This document shows positions 47,581 to 57,409 of a stretch of 64,000 nt of DNA, in pieces (position 1 is the first letter of the stretch; every line of letters starts with the position of its first letter). Position numbers and translations under genes: made by a program. The DNA comes from Azorinus chamasolen. Lineage: Eukaryota > Mollusca > Bivalvia > Cardiida > Solecurtidae. The stretch is taken from assembly GCA_963576725.1 (NCBI GenBank), contig OY755240.1:62850003-62914002 (forward strand). The letters are read 5' to 3'. The notes below the pieces were generated by a model. It saw only the letters and a program-made list of their open reading frames with translations. It was not told the DNA's origin and ran no database searches.

Positions 47581-47715
47581 CTTTTGAAACCATTGTGATA
47601 TATAGAGAAGTTCCTCCATAGGAGCAAATGCTCTATTTATCGCAATGGTTTCAAATATGCACAATTCTAAAAGATTCATTTTCTTTAAGAAATGCTCATT
47701 TTCGGTAGATATGGT
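47581..47715 (-). mobile_element. Family-1 MITE, partial
   Basis: Holds the palindrome TGAAACCATTGTGATATATA...ATCGCAATGGTTTCA around CTCCATAGGAG and one shoulder (AAATGCTCATTTTCGGTAGA). The other shoulder and both TTAA ends are gone. Confidence 0.55.
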
Positions 47716-47952
47716 CTAAAAACAGCAATTATAGCATTATGACACTAAACTTCAGCATTTGGCAACAAAACTACATATGATATCATATAGCAGTATACAG
47801 CTTAACTTCCTATAATAGCATATAGCAGCTAAACTTCTTATAATAGCATACGAATATTCAACAACGTGTAATAGTATAAGGCAACTAAACTTGGTTATTT
47901 TGACAACGAAAAGCTATTATCATATTAACATTTATCACATAAACAACTGTCT

Positions 47953-48173
47953 TTAACCCTATGTCTTTATACGCTTTTGCAAACAGAGTAGATCCATGTA
48001 GGAGCCGTCTGATAAGGGTTTGCTCTAGTTGCGTATGAAATAATAAATATCCGATTCTACAACTTCTGCCTTGGTTAAATATTCCTGTGTTGATATGTTA
48101 TTATAAAAATACAGCTAATTGATATGCACGATGTCATTATAATTACATGAATATTCATTGAGTTAAGGGTTAA
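47953..48173 (+). mobile_element. Family-2 MITE
   Basis: TTAA at 47953 and 48170; ends CCCTATGTCTT and TGAGTTAAGGG. Arms are short and worn (GTAGATCCATGTAGGAGCCG, GATAAGGGTTTGCTC). Confidence 0.6.
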
Positions 48174-49172
48174 CATATTACGAAAAAGTGATACTGCATC
48201 ATGTATCCCCGGGGACCTAATACGGTGACTTTTGCATGTGTCATCTTTGGTCGCTTGTCAATCCAATTTCAGCGAAGTAAGCACAATAACAACATGCTAA
48301 CCTTTAGAAATAACATTTTTCCTCCACACACATCACATATTATTGGTTTCAATCAGTTTTCTTTGGTAAATAAATGTTAGTAAGTAACACACATTTACAA
48401 CAGTCAAAGATAGACAGATAGATAGATCCCAGCAAATAAAAATATCCCATTTAAATTTATCAACAAACAGAAGAATGAAAGCAATTGAATAATTGAATAA
48501 TCGATATACTCACAGTGTTAACTATCACAGAATAAGTATGAGGACATTATATAACATTGTAATATATAATATTCATTCCCTAGATAGCAGAACTTGTCAA
48601 CATTTCTAGACAAATATGTCCACCAGTTTGGAAACAGACCCTAAATATGTGGTATCACATCATAATGTTATAAGTAGGCCACAATACCCAGGGAGCCAAT
48701 AGTGCCTACCATGCACCCCCACACTCCACTAGACTTTTTTACATGGGTACCAGAATGTTCAGAAAAGTCTCCTGAATCAGAATCGCGAATGTACTCAAGT
48801 TTAAATTCTTTAAGCCTATGTGTATTTTAACCGTTTCCATGCCCCCCCCCCCCCCCCCCAGTTTTCGTAATCACGACCCATACCATGACCCATACCTTCA
48901 AATTCGCTCATATCAATCACAGCCACTTTTGTCCTAAACCTTAGAAACTGGTACCAAATGAAAGATTGGGCTTTTATTGAAACCATTGTGATAAATAAAG
49001 CATTTGCTCCTATGAGAAAATGTTCCGTTTATCACAATGATTTCTGAAAGTAGTAGAAGTAGTACACGTAGTAGTAGTAATAGTAATAGTAATATGGTTC
49101 TGATGATAATAATGCTTATTATTATTATTATTATTCATTATAATGTACCGCGTATTATATATTTATTTGAAG
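48174..49172. other. no gene; poly-C and family-1 core
   Basis: An 18-base C run lies at 48842-48859. A family-1 palindrome core (AAACCATTGTGATAAATAAA...TTTATCACAATGATTTC) occupies about 48978-49048. A TTA/ATT run precedes the acetyltransferase acceptor at 49171-49172. Nothing else is recognised. Confidence 0.5.
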
Positions 49173-49826
49173 GCATTCGAGGAAGCCAGAGATGCTGCCA
49201 ATATTACTGAAGGGAAGCTGGTTTTGGTCACTGAAAAATATCACAACGACGCTCTTGAACTGATGAAGTACTTTGCACGGGACGAAATTCTTAGTAAGTC
49301 CATAGACTTACAATGATCGCCCGAATTCGCACAGCCGTACGAACACCTCTCGCTAATGCTCATCAATTCAGACACAGAAGAGCCGATGACATTACGTACT
49401 GTAAAAATTCTCCGTTCCAGTCAGGGATTCGAGTCTGACAAAGTTAATGACCCAGGTGTAAAGAAATTACAGAATTTTATGCAACACTGTTACGACAAAC
49501 CAAACATCTTTGGACGAACGAACACTGCTACCGAGGTGTTCCATTTCATGGGCCTCTCTACGAGCAATAGATACCGTTGTCAGGGCCTGGCAACAAAGAT
49601 ATTCAATGTTACTGTCGATATGATCAAATGTTTTGACCTAGATAACGTTTGCATAGTAGGTGATTGCACATCAGAATATTCTAAGAGCATTTACGAGAAT
49701 GCCGGATTTCAAACACTGTGCGAAGTTAATTACTCTGATTATAACGTGGATGGAAAACAGGTGTTTTGTAAAACTGGTGATCACAAGTCTATGAAAGTTT
49801 ACTGTACTACGATTAATAAACGTTGA
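49173..49826 (+). pseudogene. GNAT acetyltransferase copy 2, main exon, with TGA
   Basis: The exon follows acceptor AG 49171-49172 and aligns with 5643-6311 throughout. The acetyl-CoA motif is kept as RCQGLA and motif B as EYSKSIYENAGF. Two lesions stand out: TGA at 49314-49316 where copy 1 has TGG (tryptophan), and a net 15-nt in-frame deletion just after it (eight codons in copy 1 versus three here). After these, 156 codons from 49356 stay open to TGA 49824-49826. Further small in-frame differences occur (three extra codons after the RSS segment, three fewer at the end). Likely a recent pseudogene. A product starting at ATG 49356 would lack the N-terminal third and probably not fold. Confidence 0.75.
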
Positions 49827-49857
49827 ACTACGGTGTAAAGTGTTCATAAAATTGCAA

Positions 49858-50107
49858 TTAACCCTTCTCTTGCTGAATTTTAAAATACATTTCTCCTTCT
49901 TTACCCATGCCCTGTTGTATAATTAAATATATCTTCACTGTGTACAAGTATTTCGCTATGCAATCACTGCTGTGGAGTGCACTGGTTGCACACTCAACTT
50001 GTAAATAGTGCAGACCCTGATGAGACAGCTCCTACAGGAGCTGTCTCATCTGGGTCTTCACTATTTACAGATAGGTATATTGACGCGATTAGCAAGCGAA
50101 GGGTTAA
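49858..50107 (+). mobile_element. Family-7 TTAA MITE in the 3' flank of copy 2
   Basis: TTAA at 49858 and 50104; ends CCCTTCTCTTGCTGAATTTT and TTAGCAAGCGAAGGG. Palindrome GTGCAGACCCTGATGAGACA.../...TGTCTCATCTGGGTCTTCAC around GCTCCTACAGGAGC. Lies 32 bp after the stop codon, so it would be in the 3' UTR if transcribed. A close copy splits another MITE at 51141. Confidence 0.7.
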
Positions 50108-50274
50108 ATTGCGATCCGTCAGGCAACATAAGATACAGTTGATCTTCGATATCTCGAACTCGGCTAACTGGAACATGGGGATAACTTGAAGTAAAAAAAA
50201 TGGATCCTTCCAAAATTTACAATACTGAATTGTTCTAAAATATATCACTACGCATATATATTCGACAGCTTAAT

Positions 50275-50345
50275 CCAACTCCTACAGGAGCGTTCAGCAT
50301 TACTTTAGACCTTCATTAAGCTGTGAACTGTGAAAATTGTTCAGA
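50275..50345. mobile_element. Family-3 MITE remnant
   Basis: Only the core remains: AACTCCTACAGGAGCGTTCA followed by GCATTACTTTAGACCTTCAT. Both terminal repeats are gone. Confidence 0.4.
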
Positions 50346-50484
50346 TCAGTAATCAGATGACTAGAACATCCGTTATCTCGAAGTAATGTGTATGGTCCGT
50401 TGAAGATCGAAATATTGATATTCGTGACAGCCTTTGGAAAGAGTTTGGATCAAAATGAGATGGAAAGTAACTCGAGGTCTGGGT

Positions 50485-50625
50485 CCATGCTTATAAAGCT
50501 TTTAGTTGAGTCTGAGTTCGTTCTAACGGTTTTGATTGGTCAGATTTGATTTTAGCCTTTGGCTCAAATCTGACCAATCAAAAGCTTGAGAACTCAAATC
50601 TGAGCAATCAGATTATTCCTGTACT
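50485..50625. mobile_element. Family-4 foldback element, copy 2
   Basis: GGGTCCATGCTTATAAAGCT start, GTTGAGTCTGAGTTCGTTCT, and an inner inverted pair GGTCAGATTTGA/TCAAATCTGACC. The right half is truncated. Confidence 0.55.
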
Positions 50626-50629
50626 CTGT

Positions 50630-50845
50630 TAATATTCATGTTAGAAATTATGACATCATAAGTATCAATTAATTGAATTTATTATAAAAAAGAAGATGTT
50701 GGACTCGACAGAAACTGTTGAATCAGATGTAATTGATCTCATCAGCAGACAGAGCAAACCATCATCAGAGACAGGAGCCGCCTGTTCTGGGTCTACTCAG
50801 TTTGCATAGGTTCAGAAAGACGTAATGATGAAGCAAATCGTTAAG
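50630..50845 (+). mobile_element. Family-2 MITE, worn
   Basis: Contains TAATATTCATGTTAGAAATT, CAGACAGAGCAAACC and GGAGCCGCCTGTTCTGGGTC, with the family order preserved but mutated arms and no clear TTAA ends. Confidence 0.5.
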
Positions 50846-51088
50846 ATCCAACATTTCTACACACGGGTTAAATGTGCATATATACATAAAGACGATTTAT
50901 ATTTTCTAGTCCTTCTTTGGTTACTAAAATGATGTCTGCCAAACATTTTCCTTGGAGTCATTCTGGGCCCTTATCTTGCAAAACGCCACGTGGATCACAT
51001 TTACAAACAGCTCTGATCCATATGAGACGTCGGGTAACATCGGTATCCCATCAGAATCAAAACTGTTTGTCATTCAGACATTTGCTTC

Positions 51089-51535
51089 TTAATCCTTTAT
51101 TTTATGAATGCTGTTGTAAGAAATAAAGACGTCATGAATATTTACCCTTCTCTTGCTGAATTTTAAAATACATTTCTCCTTCTTTAACCATGCCCTGTTG
51201 TATAATTACGTATATCTTCACCGTGTACAAGTATTTCGCTGTGAAATCACTGCTGTGGTGTGCACTGGTTGCACACTCAACTCGTAAATAGTGGAGACCC
51301 TGATGAGACAGCTCCTGCAGGAGCTGTCTCATCTGGGTATTCACTTTTTACAGGTAGAATAGCAAGCGAAGGGTTAATTAGATTATATATTTTTTTTGTA
51401 TAACGGCACTTGGACATAGGGATCTTTGGCGAGGGCTGAATCTGTAGAATCATATCTATATTATTTCCTACAGGAGCCGTCTGATATGGGTCTACTCTGT
51501 TTGCAAAGGCACAGAAAGGTGTATGTAGTACATGG
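51089..51535 (+). mobile_element. Family-2 MITE interrupted by family 7
   Basis: Left part 51089-51140 (ATCCTTTATTTTATGAATGC, GTCATGAATA) and right part 51378-51535 (GCTGAATCTGTAGAATCATA, GGAGCCGTCTGATATGGGTC) are contiguous in other family-2 copies. The break is a TTAA-type site occupied by 51145-51373. Confidence 0.6.
51141..51377 (+). mobile_element. Family-7 TTAA MITE, copy 2
   Basis: Ends CCCTTCTCTTGCTGAATTTT and AGCAAGCGAAGGG. Right TTAA is at 51374-51377; the left one is changed to TTTA (51141-51144). Palindrome centre GCTCCTGCAGGAGC. Very similar to 49862-50103. Confidence 0.7.
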
Positions 51536-51724
51536 TTAATTGTTTTAACGAATGGGAAAATACACCATATCTGTGTATCACATACATTATGTTTTCGGCA
51601 GGGTTAATAGCTGTCCTGTTGTCTTTAGCAACTACTGAACAATTAAATTGGCAAACAGCTCGGATCTTGATAAGACGTTGTATTACTCGTTGTGCCATCT
51701 GGATCTAATGTGTTTGCAAATATT

Positions 51725-51880
51725 AGTCACGTGGTACTCATCATGGATCTAAGCTGTTTGCAAATGTCAGTCACGTGGTACTCATCATGGATCTAAGCTG
51801 TTTGCAAATACCAGTCACGTGGTACTCATCATGGATCTAAGCTGCTTGCAAAAGCCAGACACGTGGTACTCATCGTGAGA
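51725..51880. repeat. four 44-bp repeats, each with a CACGTG E-box
   Basis: AGTCACGTGGTACTCATC recurs at exact 44-bp spacing (TCAC at 51727, 51771 and 51815; variant ACAC at 51859). Each unit also has GGATCTAAGCTG and TTGCAAA. The CACGTG core is intact in all four. Confidence 0.8.
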
Positions 51881-51985
51881 AGGGTTAGACACGAAGAAAA
51901 ACGATTTTGAGCGAGGAAACCTGATAATGACAATTAATCCTTTACTCCATGAGTATACATGGTATACAATAACCATTATAAATGT

Positions 51986-52418
51986 TACAGAAGAACCTGT
52001 TTTAAGCGACCATTAATCTATTGAACATAGGAGTCTTAACTTATTACCTCATAGGCTATTTTTAGATCCTATCTCTTTAAATAAATCTACCGAAAAGGAG
52101 CATTAACAAGAGAAAAGGAAATGTTTAGAATTTTGTAGTTTGAAACCATTGTGATAAATAGAGCATTTGCTCCTATAGGAGCAAATGCTCTATTTATCAC
52201 AATGGTTTCACAAAGTGACTTTTACAGAGTCGCCAAAAGTCGTCAATATGAGGGAATGGGTTAAAAAGCAGGTAGTTGTTTAATGCATGGAAAAAGTAAA
52301 GCAGAAAGCTACTACAGGATGTTTCTGCATTACTTTTGATCTGCATTAAACTACCACCTGCCTCATAGGTCCATAGTTACACCTCTTGTGAGGGTCACTT
52401 AAAACAGGTTCTACTGTA
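51986..52418. mobile_element. Family-3 MITE interrupted by family 1
   Basis: Ends TACAGAAGAACCTGTTTTAA and TTAAAACAGGTTCTACTGTA are inverted. Inner arms GCAGGTAGTTGTTTAATGCA and GCATTAAACTACCACCTGC lie right of the insertion at 52036-52264. Confidence 0.65.
52036..52264 (+). mobile_element. Family-1 MITE with perfect 70-nt palindrome
   Basis: TTAA at 52036 and 52261; body 52040-52260. The centre 52141-52210 is a perfect 70-nt palindrome without spacer (35-nt arms, dyad at CTCCTATAGGAG). Best-preserved family-1 copy in the window. Confidence 0.8.
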
Positions 52419-52434
52419 ATTAATTATTCAATTT

Positions 52435-52515
52435 TGTACTACATTAGAACATGTCGTATAAGACCATTCATTTATTGTAAATTAGAGTCTTAAATAGCAG
52501 ATGTTTGGTTAATGC
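52435..52515. mobile_element. Family-3 left-end fragment
   Basis: ACATTAGAACATGTCGTATA and GTTAATGCAGGGCAATG match the left half of the element at 47093; the right half is missing. Confidence 0.4.
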
Positions 52516-52539
52516 AGGGCAATGTTTATTCCAGATTTC

Positions 52540-52752
52540 AATACCAACTGAATATTCATGGACAAAATAGTTATAATGAAATATGGAAGGTGGAACACTG
52601 TAGCCATTTTAGAAACTAAAGAAGCAAATCTATAAAATTCCATTAGCAAACAGAGCAGACACTGATCAGGCGACTTATGTAGAAGCCGTCTGATCTGGGC
52701 ATACTCTGTCTGCAAATGCGTGAAAAGGCGTTTATATGAAGGAAATGGTTAA
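52540..52752 (+). mobile_element. Family-2 MITE
   Basis: AATATTCATGGACAAAATAG start, arms CAGACACTGATCAGGCGACT and GCCGTCTGATCTGGGCATAC. Right end GAAGGAAATGG and TTAA 52749-52752. Confidence 0.6.
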
Positions 52753-52898
52753 GCTGCCATGTGTGTTCCTAGATATGTGCAGTGATACACATTAGAAATG
52801 CGAACTTTTAATTCGAGTTATACCGAAGTTCGAGTAATCCGAGTTCGAGAGACCGAAGTTCAACTGTAATACTTACTGCTAGTGAACCGTATGGTAAC

Positions 52899-53105
52899 TA
52901 CAGTAAAATCTCTCTTAACCGGCCGTTAAATTTAGTATGAATATCGGTCTTGGAGACAGGTGGCAGCTTAATGCAGGTGAAAGTCATGCAGAAAGCTCCT
53001 AGAGGAGCTTTCTGCATGACTTTCGCCCTGCATTAAGCAGCCACCTGCCTAAAAGTGTCTAAATTCTTATCTGCTAGAATTCCGGTTAAGAGAGGTTTTA
53101 CTGTA
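52899..53105. mobile_element. Family-3 MITE, well preserved
   Basis: TA at both ends; CAGTAAAATCTCTCTTAACC mirrors GGTTAAGAGAGGTTTTACTG. Central palindrome GAAAGTCATGCAGAAAGCTC around CTCCT-AG-AGGAG. Inner arms GGCAGCTTAATGCAGG and CCTGCATTAAGCAGCC. Confidence 0.75.
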
Positions 53106-53179
53106 ATGGTTTTCTAGATTCAAATCTAAACTTATAGAGTGTAATATGACTAATTGTACTACTATCGATCTTCATATAT

Positions 53180-53490
53180 CCAAGAAACATGTTTATAATG
53201 TTGTTGAAAACAATATGATGAGTCAATTTATCAATAATTGGAAGAATTTGATCAACAGCCCCAACTGGTACATCTTGTAGGGGTAACAATAAATTACGAA
53301 AGCGTATTGTAAAATGATCCATTTAAACAGCGTGCAGTATTTTTGTAAATTTAGATGTGGGATGCACATATAAGATTAGAAACAGGTCTATATCTGGCCG
53401 AAAATGATCGACGGTGTATTTTTGTGACGAGATGGATTCAGAGTTACACGTTATACTTCACTGCCCTTTATACCACGGTGTTCATGATGG
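53180..53490 (+). pseudogene. LINE-type ORF2 C-terminal remnant
   Basis: Three short stretches in different frames form a familiar order: FRCGMHI, then RLETGLYLAENDRRC, then CDEMDSELHVILHCPLYH. The cysteine-cysteine then H-x4-C spacing is the zinc-binding-like tail seen after many LINE reverse transcriptases. Frame changes and stops show it is dead. The catalytic part is absent. It is not part of the 20446 element, whose tail differs. Confidence 0.55.
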
Positions 53491-54135
53491 GTTTTTTTTT
53501 TATGAAAACACAGGTATAAAGTACTTTTTCACAATTAAGTGATAAAATCATGTTACAAATTGTATTTAATAAACCTCAAGTAACCAGAGTCTGTGCCGAA
53601 ACATGCTTTAATATCTTAAATACATGTAGTAGAATGTATTGTTCTTTATGTAAATAATGCAGGTATTCTCTTAGCCTATTTCCCATGGGTTCGTTTATGT
53701 CCACCCAGTTATCGGTTGCTAATCAGATTCGTGCCTTTTTGACCTGATCAAGGGGTTAACCTCACAAAACCTTTTTTTCTCATTTTTTTGTTATGCGATT
53801 TTGCACTGTGTTTGTATGGTCAAAATTTACTTTAATTATATGGATCTTTGTAGCGATTAGCGACCAGTAACTGGTTTTATTGGCACGGTATATAGTGTGA
53901 GTAAATATTGCATCCATGTGTGATATGTATAGTCTCTTTTAATTCTTTATAAAATGGCTGTATACATTGTTATTTAATTATACATGTTTGTTGTTACTGT
54001 TTGTATACTGATGAGACAGACATAAATAAAAAATATGAATAATTATTACTTACACAACATTGACTATAATTATATAAGTAGAGTAATTATAATAACCTCT
54101 AGTCTGCTGAATAAAATGTCGCCAGCTCAATATAT
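53491..54135. other. probable LINE 3' flank, no gene seen
   Basis: T-rich sequence after the ORF2 remnant, with AATAAA-type signals (TATTTAATAAACC near 53566, CATAAATAAAAAATATG near 54025). No other content recognised. Confidence 0.35.
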
Positions 54136-54139
54136 GTGT

Positions 54140-54340
54140 TGTTGTATTCAGAGCTACAGATAAAGGGGCGTACCCAAATACCGAACTTGACATTTCTCCA
54201 CCAAATCCTATACTGTGACCACTCTTTGAGACGATTCTAGAGAGTGGTCACAGTACAAATGTATAGGGATTGGTGGAGAAATAAAGCAGCTATTCTTGAG
54301 AATGTTTAAATTGACGCATCTTATCCGGACCTCTGTTTAT
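54140..54340. mobile_element. Family-5 foldback element, copy 2
   Basis: TACTGTGACCACTCT and AGAGTGGTCACAGTA arms at 54208-54256, with flanks shared with 25905-26105. Outer inverted pieces ATTTCTCCACCA and TGGTGGAGAAAT bracket the core. Confidence 0.6.
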
Positions 54341-54379
54341 TACATAACCCATTGAATTCCCTTGATTTTTTTGTAGGGA

Positions 54380-54472
54380 GTAGAGACCGTGTTTCTATCA
54401 GTTTGGATCCTGCCTTGACATCTTATCTGGATCCAAAATGTCCGCAGGCACTTTTTGGTCGCGATCTACAGG
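54380..54472. mobile_element. Family-6-like remnant
   Basis: CAGTTTGGATCCTGCCTTGA and CTTATCTGGATCCAAAATGT resemble the core of 55101-55306. The centre is truncated. Confidence 0.4.
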
Positions 54473-54473
54473 G

Positions 54474-54702
54474 TTAACCCATTCCCTCATAGGCTATTTT
54501 TAAATCCAACCACTTTGAATAAATCTACCGAAAAGGAGCATTAACTAGAGAAAAGGAAAATTTTAAAAAATTCTAGTTTGAAACCATTGTGATAAATAGA
54601 GCATTTGCTCCTATAGGAGCAAATGCTCCATTTATCACAATGGTTTCAATAGGTGACTTTTGCAGAGTCGTCAAATTGCGTCAATATGAGGAAATGGGTT
54701 AA
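54474..54702 (+). mobile_element. Family-1 MITE
   Basis: TTAA at 54474 and 54699. The palindrome 54579-54648 has one mismatch across 70 nt (GCTCT versus GCTCC). Ends CCCATTCCCTCATAGG and ATGAGGAAATGGG. Confidence 0.75.
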
Positions 54703-54952
54703 CACTTTACCGGTTATAATTTTCATTCTTAATGTCAATAGTCTACCGAATATTCATGGACAAAATAGTTATAATGAAATATGGAAGGTTGGACACTTCA
54801 GCCTGTTTAGAAACTTAAGAACAGATCTATCAAATTTCTTTAGCAAACACGAGCAGACCCTGATCCGACGGCTCCTATATAGGAGCCGTTGGATCTGGGT
54901 CTAGTCTGTTTGCAAATGCGTGAATGTGCGTTTATATGAGGGATATCGTTAA
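54699..54952 (+). mobile_element. Family-2 MITE sharing a TTAA with the previous element
   Basis: Begins at the same TTAA (54699-54702) that closes the family-1 copy; right TTAA at 54949-54952. Arms CAGACCCTGATCCGACGG and CCGTTGGATCTGGGTCTAG around GCTCCTATATAGGAGC. Confidence 0.65.
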
Positions 54953-55096
54953 GGCTAGAAACCAAAACATTTACCACAACTACTGACAGGCATGGGAAAT
55001 AATGAATTGAGACAAATATACTGACAAACGGTTCGGATCCGTTGGAGTCACCGAATAACTTGGTTATAGACAAATAGACTTCTTTAGAATGATAAC

Positions 55097-55310
55097 TTAA
55101 CCCTTTCGCTGCCAATGCCGGATCTGTGATTACCTATGCAACCAGTTTGGATCCAGATGAGACGCCGAGTAACTCGGCGTCTCATCAGGATCCAAACTGT
55201 TTGTTACTGTTACTATGTTTTTGAAACACAAATGAAGAAAATCAAAGAATGAAAATTTGTAGCAGACGACAAAGTTAGCAGACGACAGAGTTTGGCAGCG
55301 AAAGGGTTAA
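55097..55310. mobile_element. Family-6 TTAA MITE
   Basis: TTAA at 55097 and 55307. Terminal repeats CCCTTTCGCTGCCAA and TTGGCAGCGAAAGGG are perfect complements. Central palindrome AGTTTGGATCC...GAGACGCCGAGT/ACTCGGCGTCTC...GGATCCAAACT. No CTCCT centre. Related remnants lie at 9181, 54380 and 56319. Confidence 0.75.
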
Positions 55311-55329
55311 CCGCTCTACGTCACAAATA

Positions 55330-55645
55330 AAAAAAAAGAAAAGAAAAGTACCTAGTTATAGTCTACTTTCAGTCCGAATGACCGTTCAGCCGACTGTACA
55401 TTGACTCCCCTGGTCATTGAGTCATTGGCCTACAATATTGAGCACTGCTAACATATGGCGCAATCATGCAGCCGCAGTACCGGCGAGTGACCCTTACAGG
55501 TACCCATTTTAACCCCTGGGTGGAGAGTATGTGCGGGTGGGAGACACGGAAAAGCGTCTCTGAAATTTCCGGGTGGGACCGGGATTTGAACCCCGGACCT
55601 CTGGACTGATAGTCAAGCGCGTTACCACTAGACCACCGCCACCTA
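55330..55645 (-). mobile_element. tRNA-derived SINE
   Basis: On the minus strand the head (55645-55572) is tRNA-like. A-box TGGTCTAGTGG lies at 55635-55625 and B-box GGTTCAAATCC at 55592-55582, and the acceptor arms pair at five of seven positions plus one wobble. The T-loop has one extra base and the anticodon position would read ATC, which is not a normal Asp tRNA, so it is a SINE head and not a gene. About 240 bp of body follows. It may belong to a molluscan V-SINE such as RUDI, which I could not check. Confidence 0.65.
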
Positions 55646-55812
55646 CAAAATACGCCTTTTAACGCCTTTATAATCAGAATAGACCCTGGTAAGAAGGTTC
55701 CTGTAGGAGCTGTTTGAACAACGTCTTCATTGTCTTCTCTACCTTTGACACAATATAGATATGGTTCTAACGGTAATGCCATGATATATTATTCCGTCGT
55801 TCATAATGCCAG

Positions 55813-56035
55813 TACAGTCAAACTGTCTCAGCGACCGTCCCTTAATAGCGACTTCCTGTCTTATGTGACCCTTATATTTCCTCCCAACGCATTTTCTTAT
55901 TTATTGAGACTGGGGATAGCGACCTGCCTGTGTTACCTGACTAACGACCATAAATCGTAGCTCCTGAAATACAAATCCGCTAATTAATGTGCCTGTTTGT
56001 AGCGACCATGTAATAGCGGGTCATTATCGAGTTTT
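55813..56035. mobile_element. possible TA-flanked MITE (TACAGTCAAAC ends)
   Basis: Starts TACAGTCAAACTGTCTCAGC and contains GCGACCGTCCC and TAGCGACCATG, resembling a TIR element of the family-3 type. A related terminal fragment (TGTCTTATGTGACC and GGTCACATAAGACAG) occurs at 57150-57235. The right boundary is uncertain. Confidence 0.4.
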
Positions 56036-56318
56036 AACTCTCTTGTCTAGAGGCGATGTGTTTAATCTTACCTGCATTGATCTTGGAACATATTACGACA
56101 TACCACAACTTTTGCTATTAATCAAAAACAATTAAAAATCCATTTTATTTCACTTTCCTAACCGTTATTATGCTAGCACACACAAAACAATTCATCTGGT
56201 CACAAGTTTTGAAATATTGGCCACATTTCCCTTAATCCTGGTGAATGATTGTTAAAAGCTATTTGCATATAGAATCACAGATAGGGGAGTGACCTCGAGT
56301 TTAAATTTGCAACATCCT

Positions 56319-56517
56319 GTAACCCTTTGCCTGTTAAGAAAGCTTGCAGATGCTTCTTTATTAAAACTTCACAAATTCGCTTATATTTCTTGTAGACATG
56401 TTGACAAGTATCAAACATCTTGGATCCAAATAAGGCTCCGAGTTACTCGGCGCCTCATCCAGATCCAGTTTGTTTGCATACGTGACATGACGCTCACGAC
56501 AAGCAGGTTAAGGGTTA
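56319..56517. mobile_element. Family-6-like TTAA MITE
   Basis: Left GTAACCCTTTGCCTG, right CAGGTTAAGGGTTAA. Centre GGATCCAAATAAGGCTCCGA and ACTCGGCGCCTCATCCAGAT is a worn family-6 palindrome. Confidence 0.6.
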
Positions 56518-57353
56518 AAAGTGTCATTGAAGTCTGGCGAGAAACACCACATTTTTTTGTAACACGAGTGAAAAAAAAATCAAACAAGATTGGTTACACG
56601 TTTACAGATGTGTATGTGATGCTGGACGTGAATTAAACACACACACTCATGTATTATTATTATGTCCATGGAATTGAATAGAGGAATACATACGCAACAC
56701 CAAAAGTCAGCATAGACTATTTGTCCAGTTCATTCTTTCTTTCTTTTTTTGTAAAAAATGTCTCCTCTTGCTTTTGTCGTAATTAAGATCAGTCAAATAC
56801 GTGTTACATCTAATTTCACATTAGGGAATTCATAAGGATGGGTGAATTAAAACTGAACAGTGCCCATATAAAATTATCAAATATTAAATGTCCAAGGTTA
56901 TTACTATTATTTATAGCACGTATGTATAATTAACATGTACTTCACAATTTTCACGAATTCGATATTGGCTATATATGTGCTTTATGCAACTTAATGCCAA
57001 ATAAAATATATGTTATGTTATGTTATTTAGAAAATGTAACATCTATTCCATTTATGTGTATTTTATTCCAAAGACACATGCATAAATCTGTTCACTTTTA
57101 TAATATAGAACCACTGAAATGAAGTTATAAAATTTGGAGAAAAAAACTGCATGACTGTCTTATGTGTCTACCTGTCTTATGTGACCCTCTTGGTTTTCTC
57201 CCACTGAAGGTCACATAAGACAGGTTTGACTGTATTTAAAAAACAGCTAATTAATATGCATTATGTTAATATGTCTTACCTAATATTCATGGGGGAATGG
57301 GCTGAAATAGCTTTTATTGTAACGGTGTTTACCATTTCCCTGTTTGGTATATA
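56518..57353. other. no gene seen
   Basis: AT-rich sequence. It contains the TIR fragment at 57150-57235 (TGTCTTATGTGACC against GGTCACATAAGACAG). Nothing else is recognised. Confidence 0.4.
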
Positions 57354-57409
57354 TTAAAAGTTTCCCTGATGAATATTCATGTAGGAAACAATAACGTCAT
57401 GAATACTAA

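Noticed and set aside
55572..55645. Genuine tRNA gene
   Set aside because: Extra T-loop base, mismatched acceptor and anticodon stems, an unused anticodon, and a repeat body downstream point to a SINE head.
56289..56636. 115-codon ORF
   Set aside because: It reads through a family-6 palindromic MITE and AT-rich flank; no motif.
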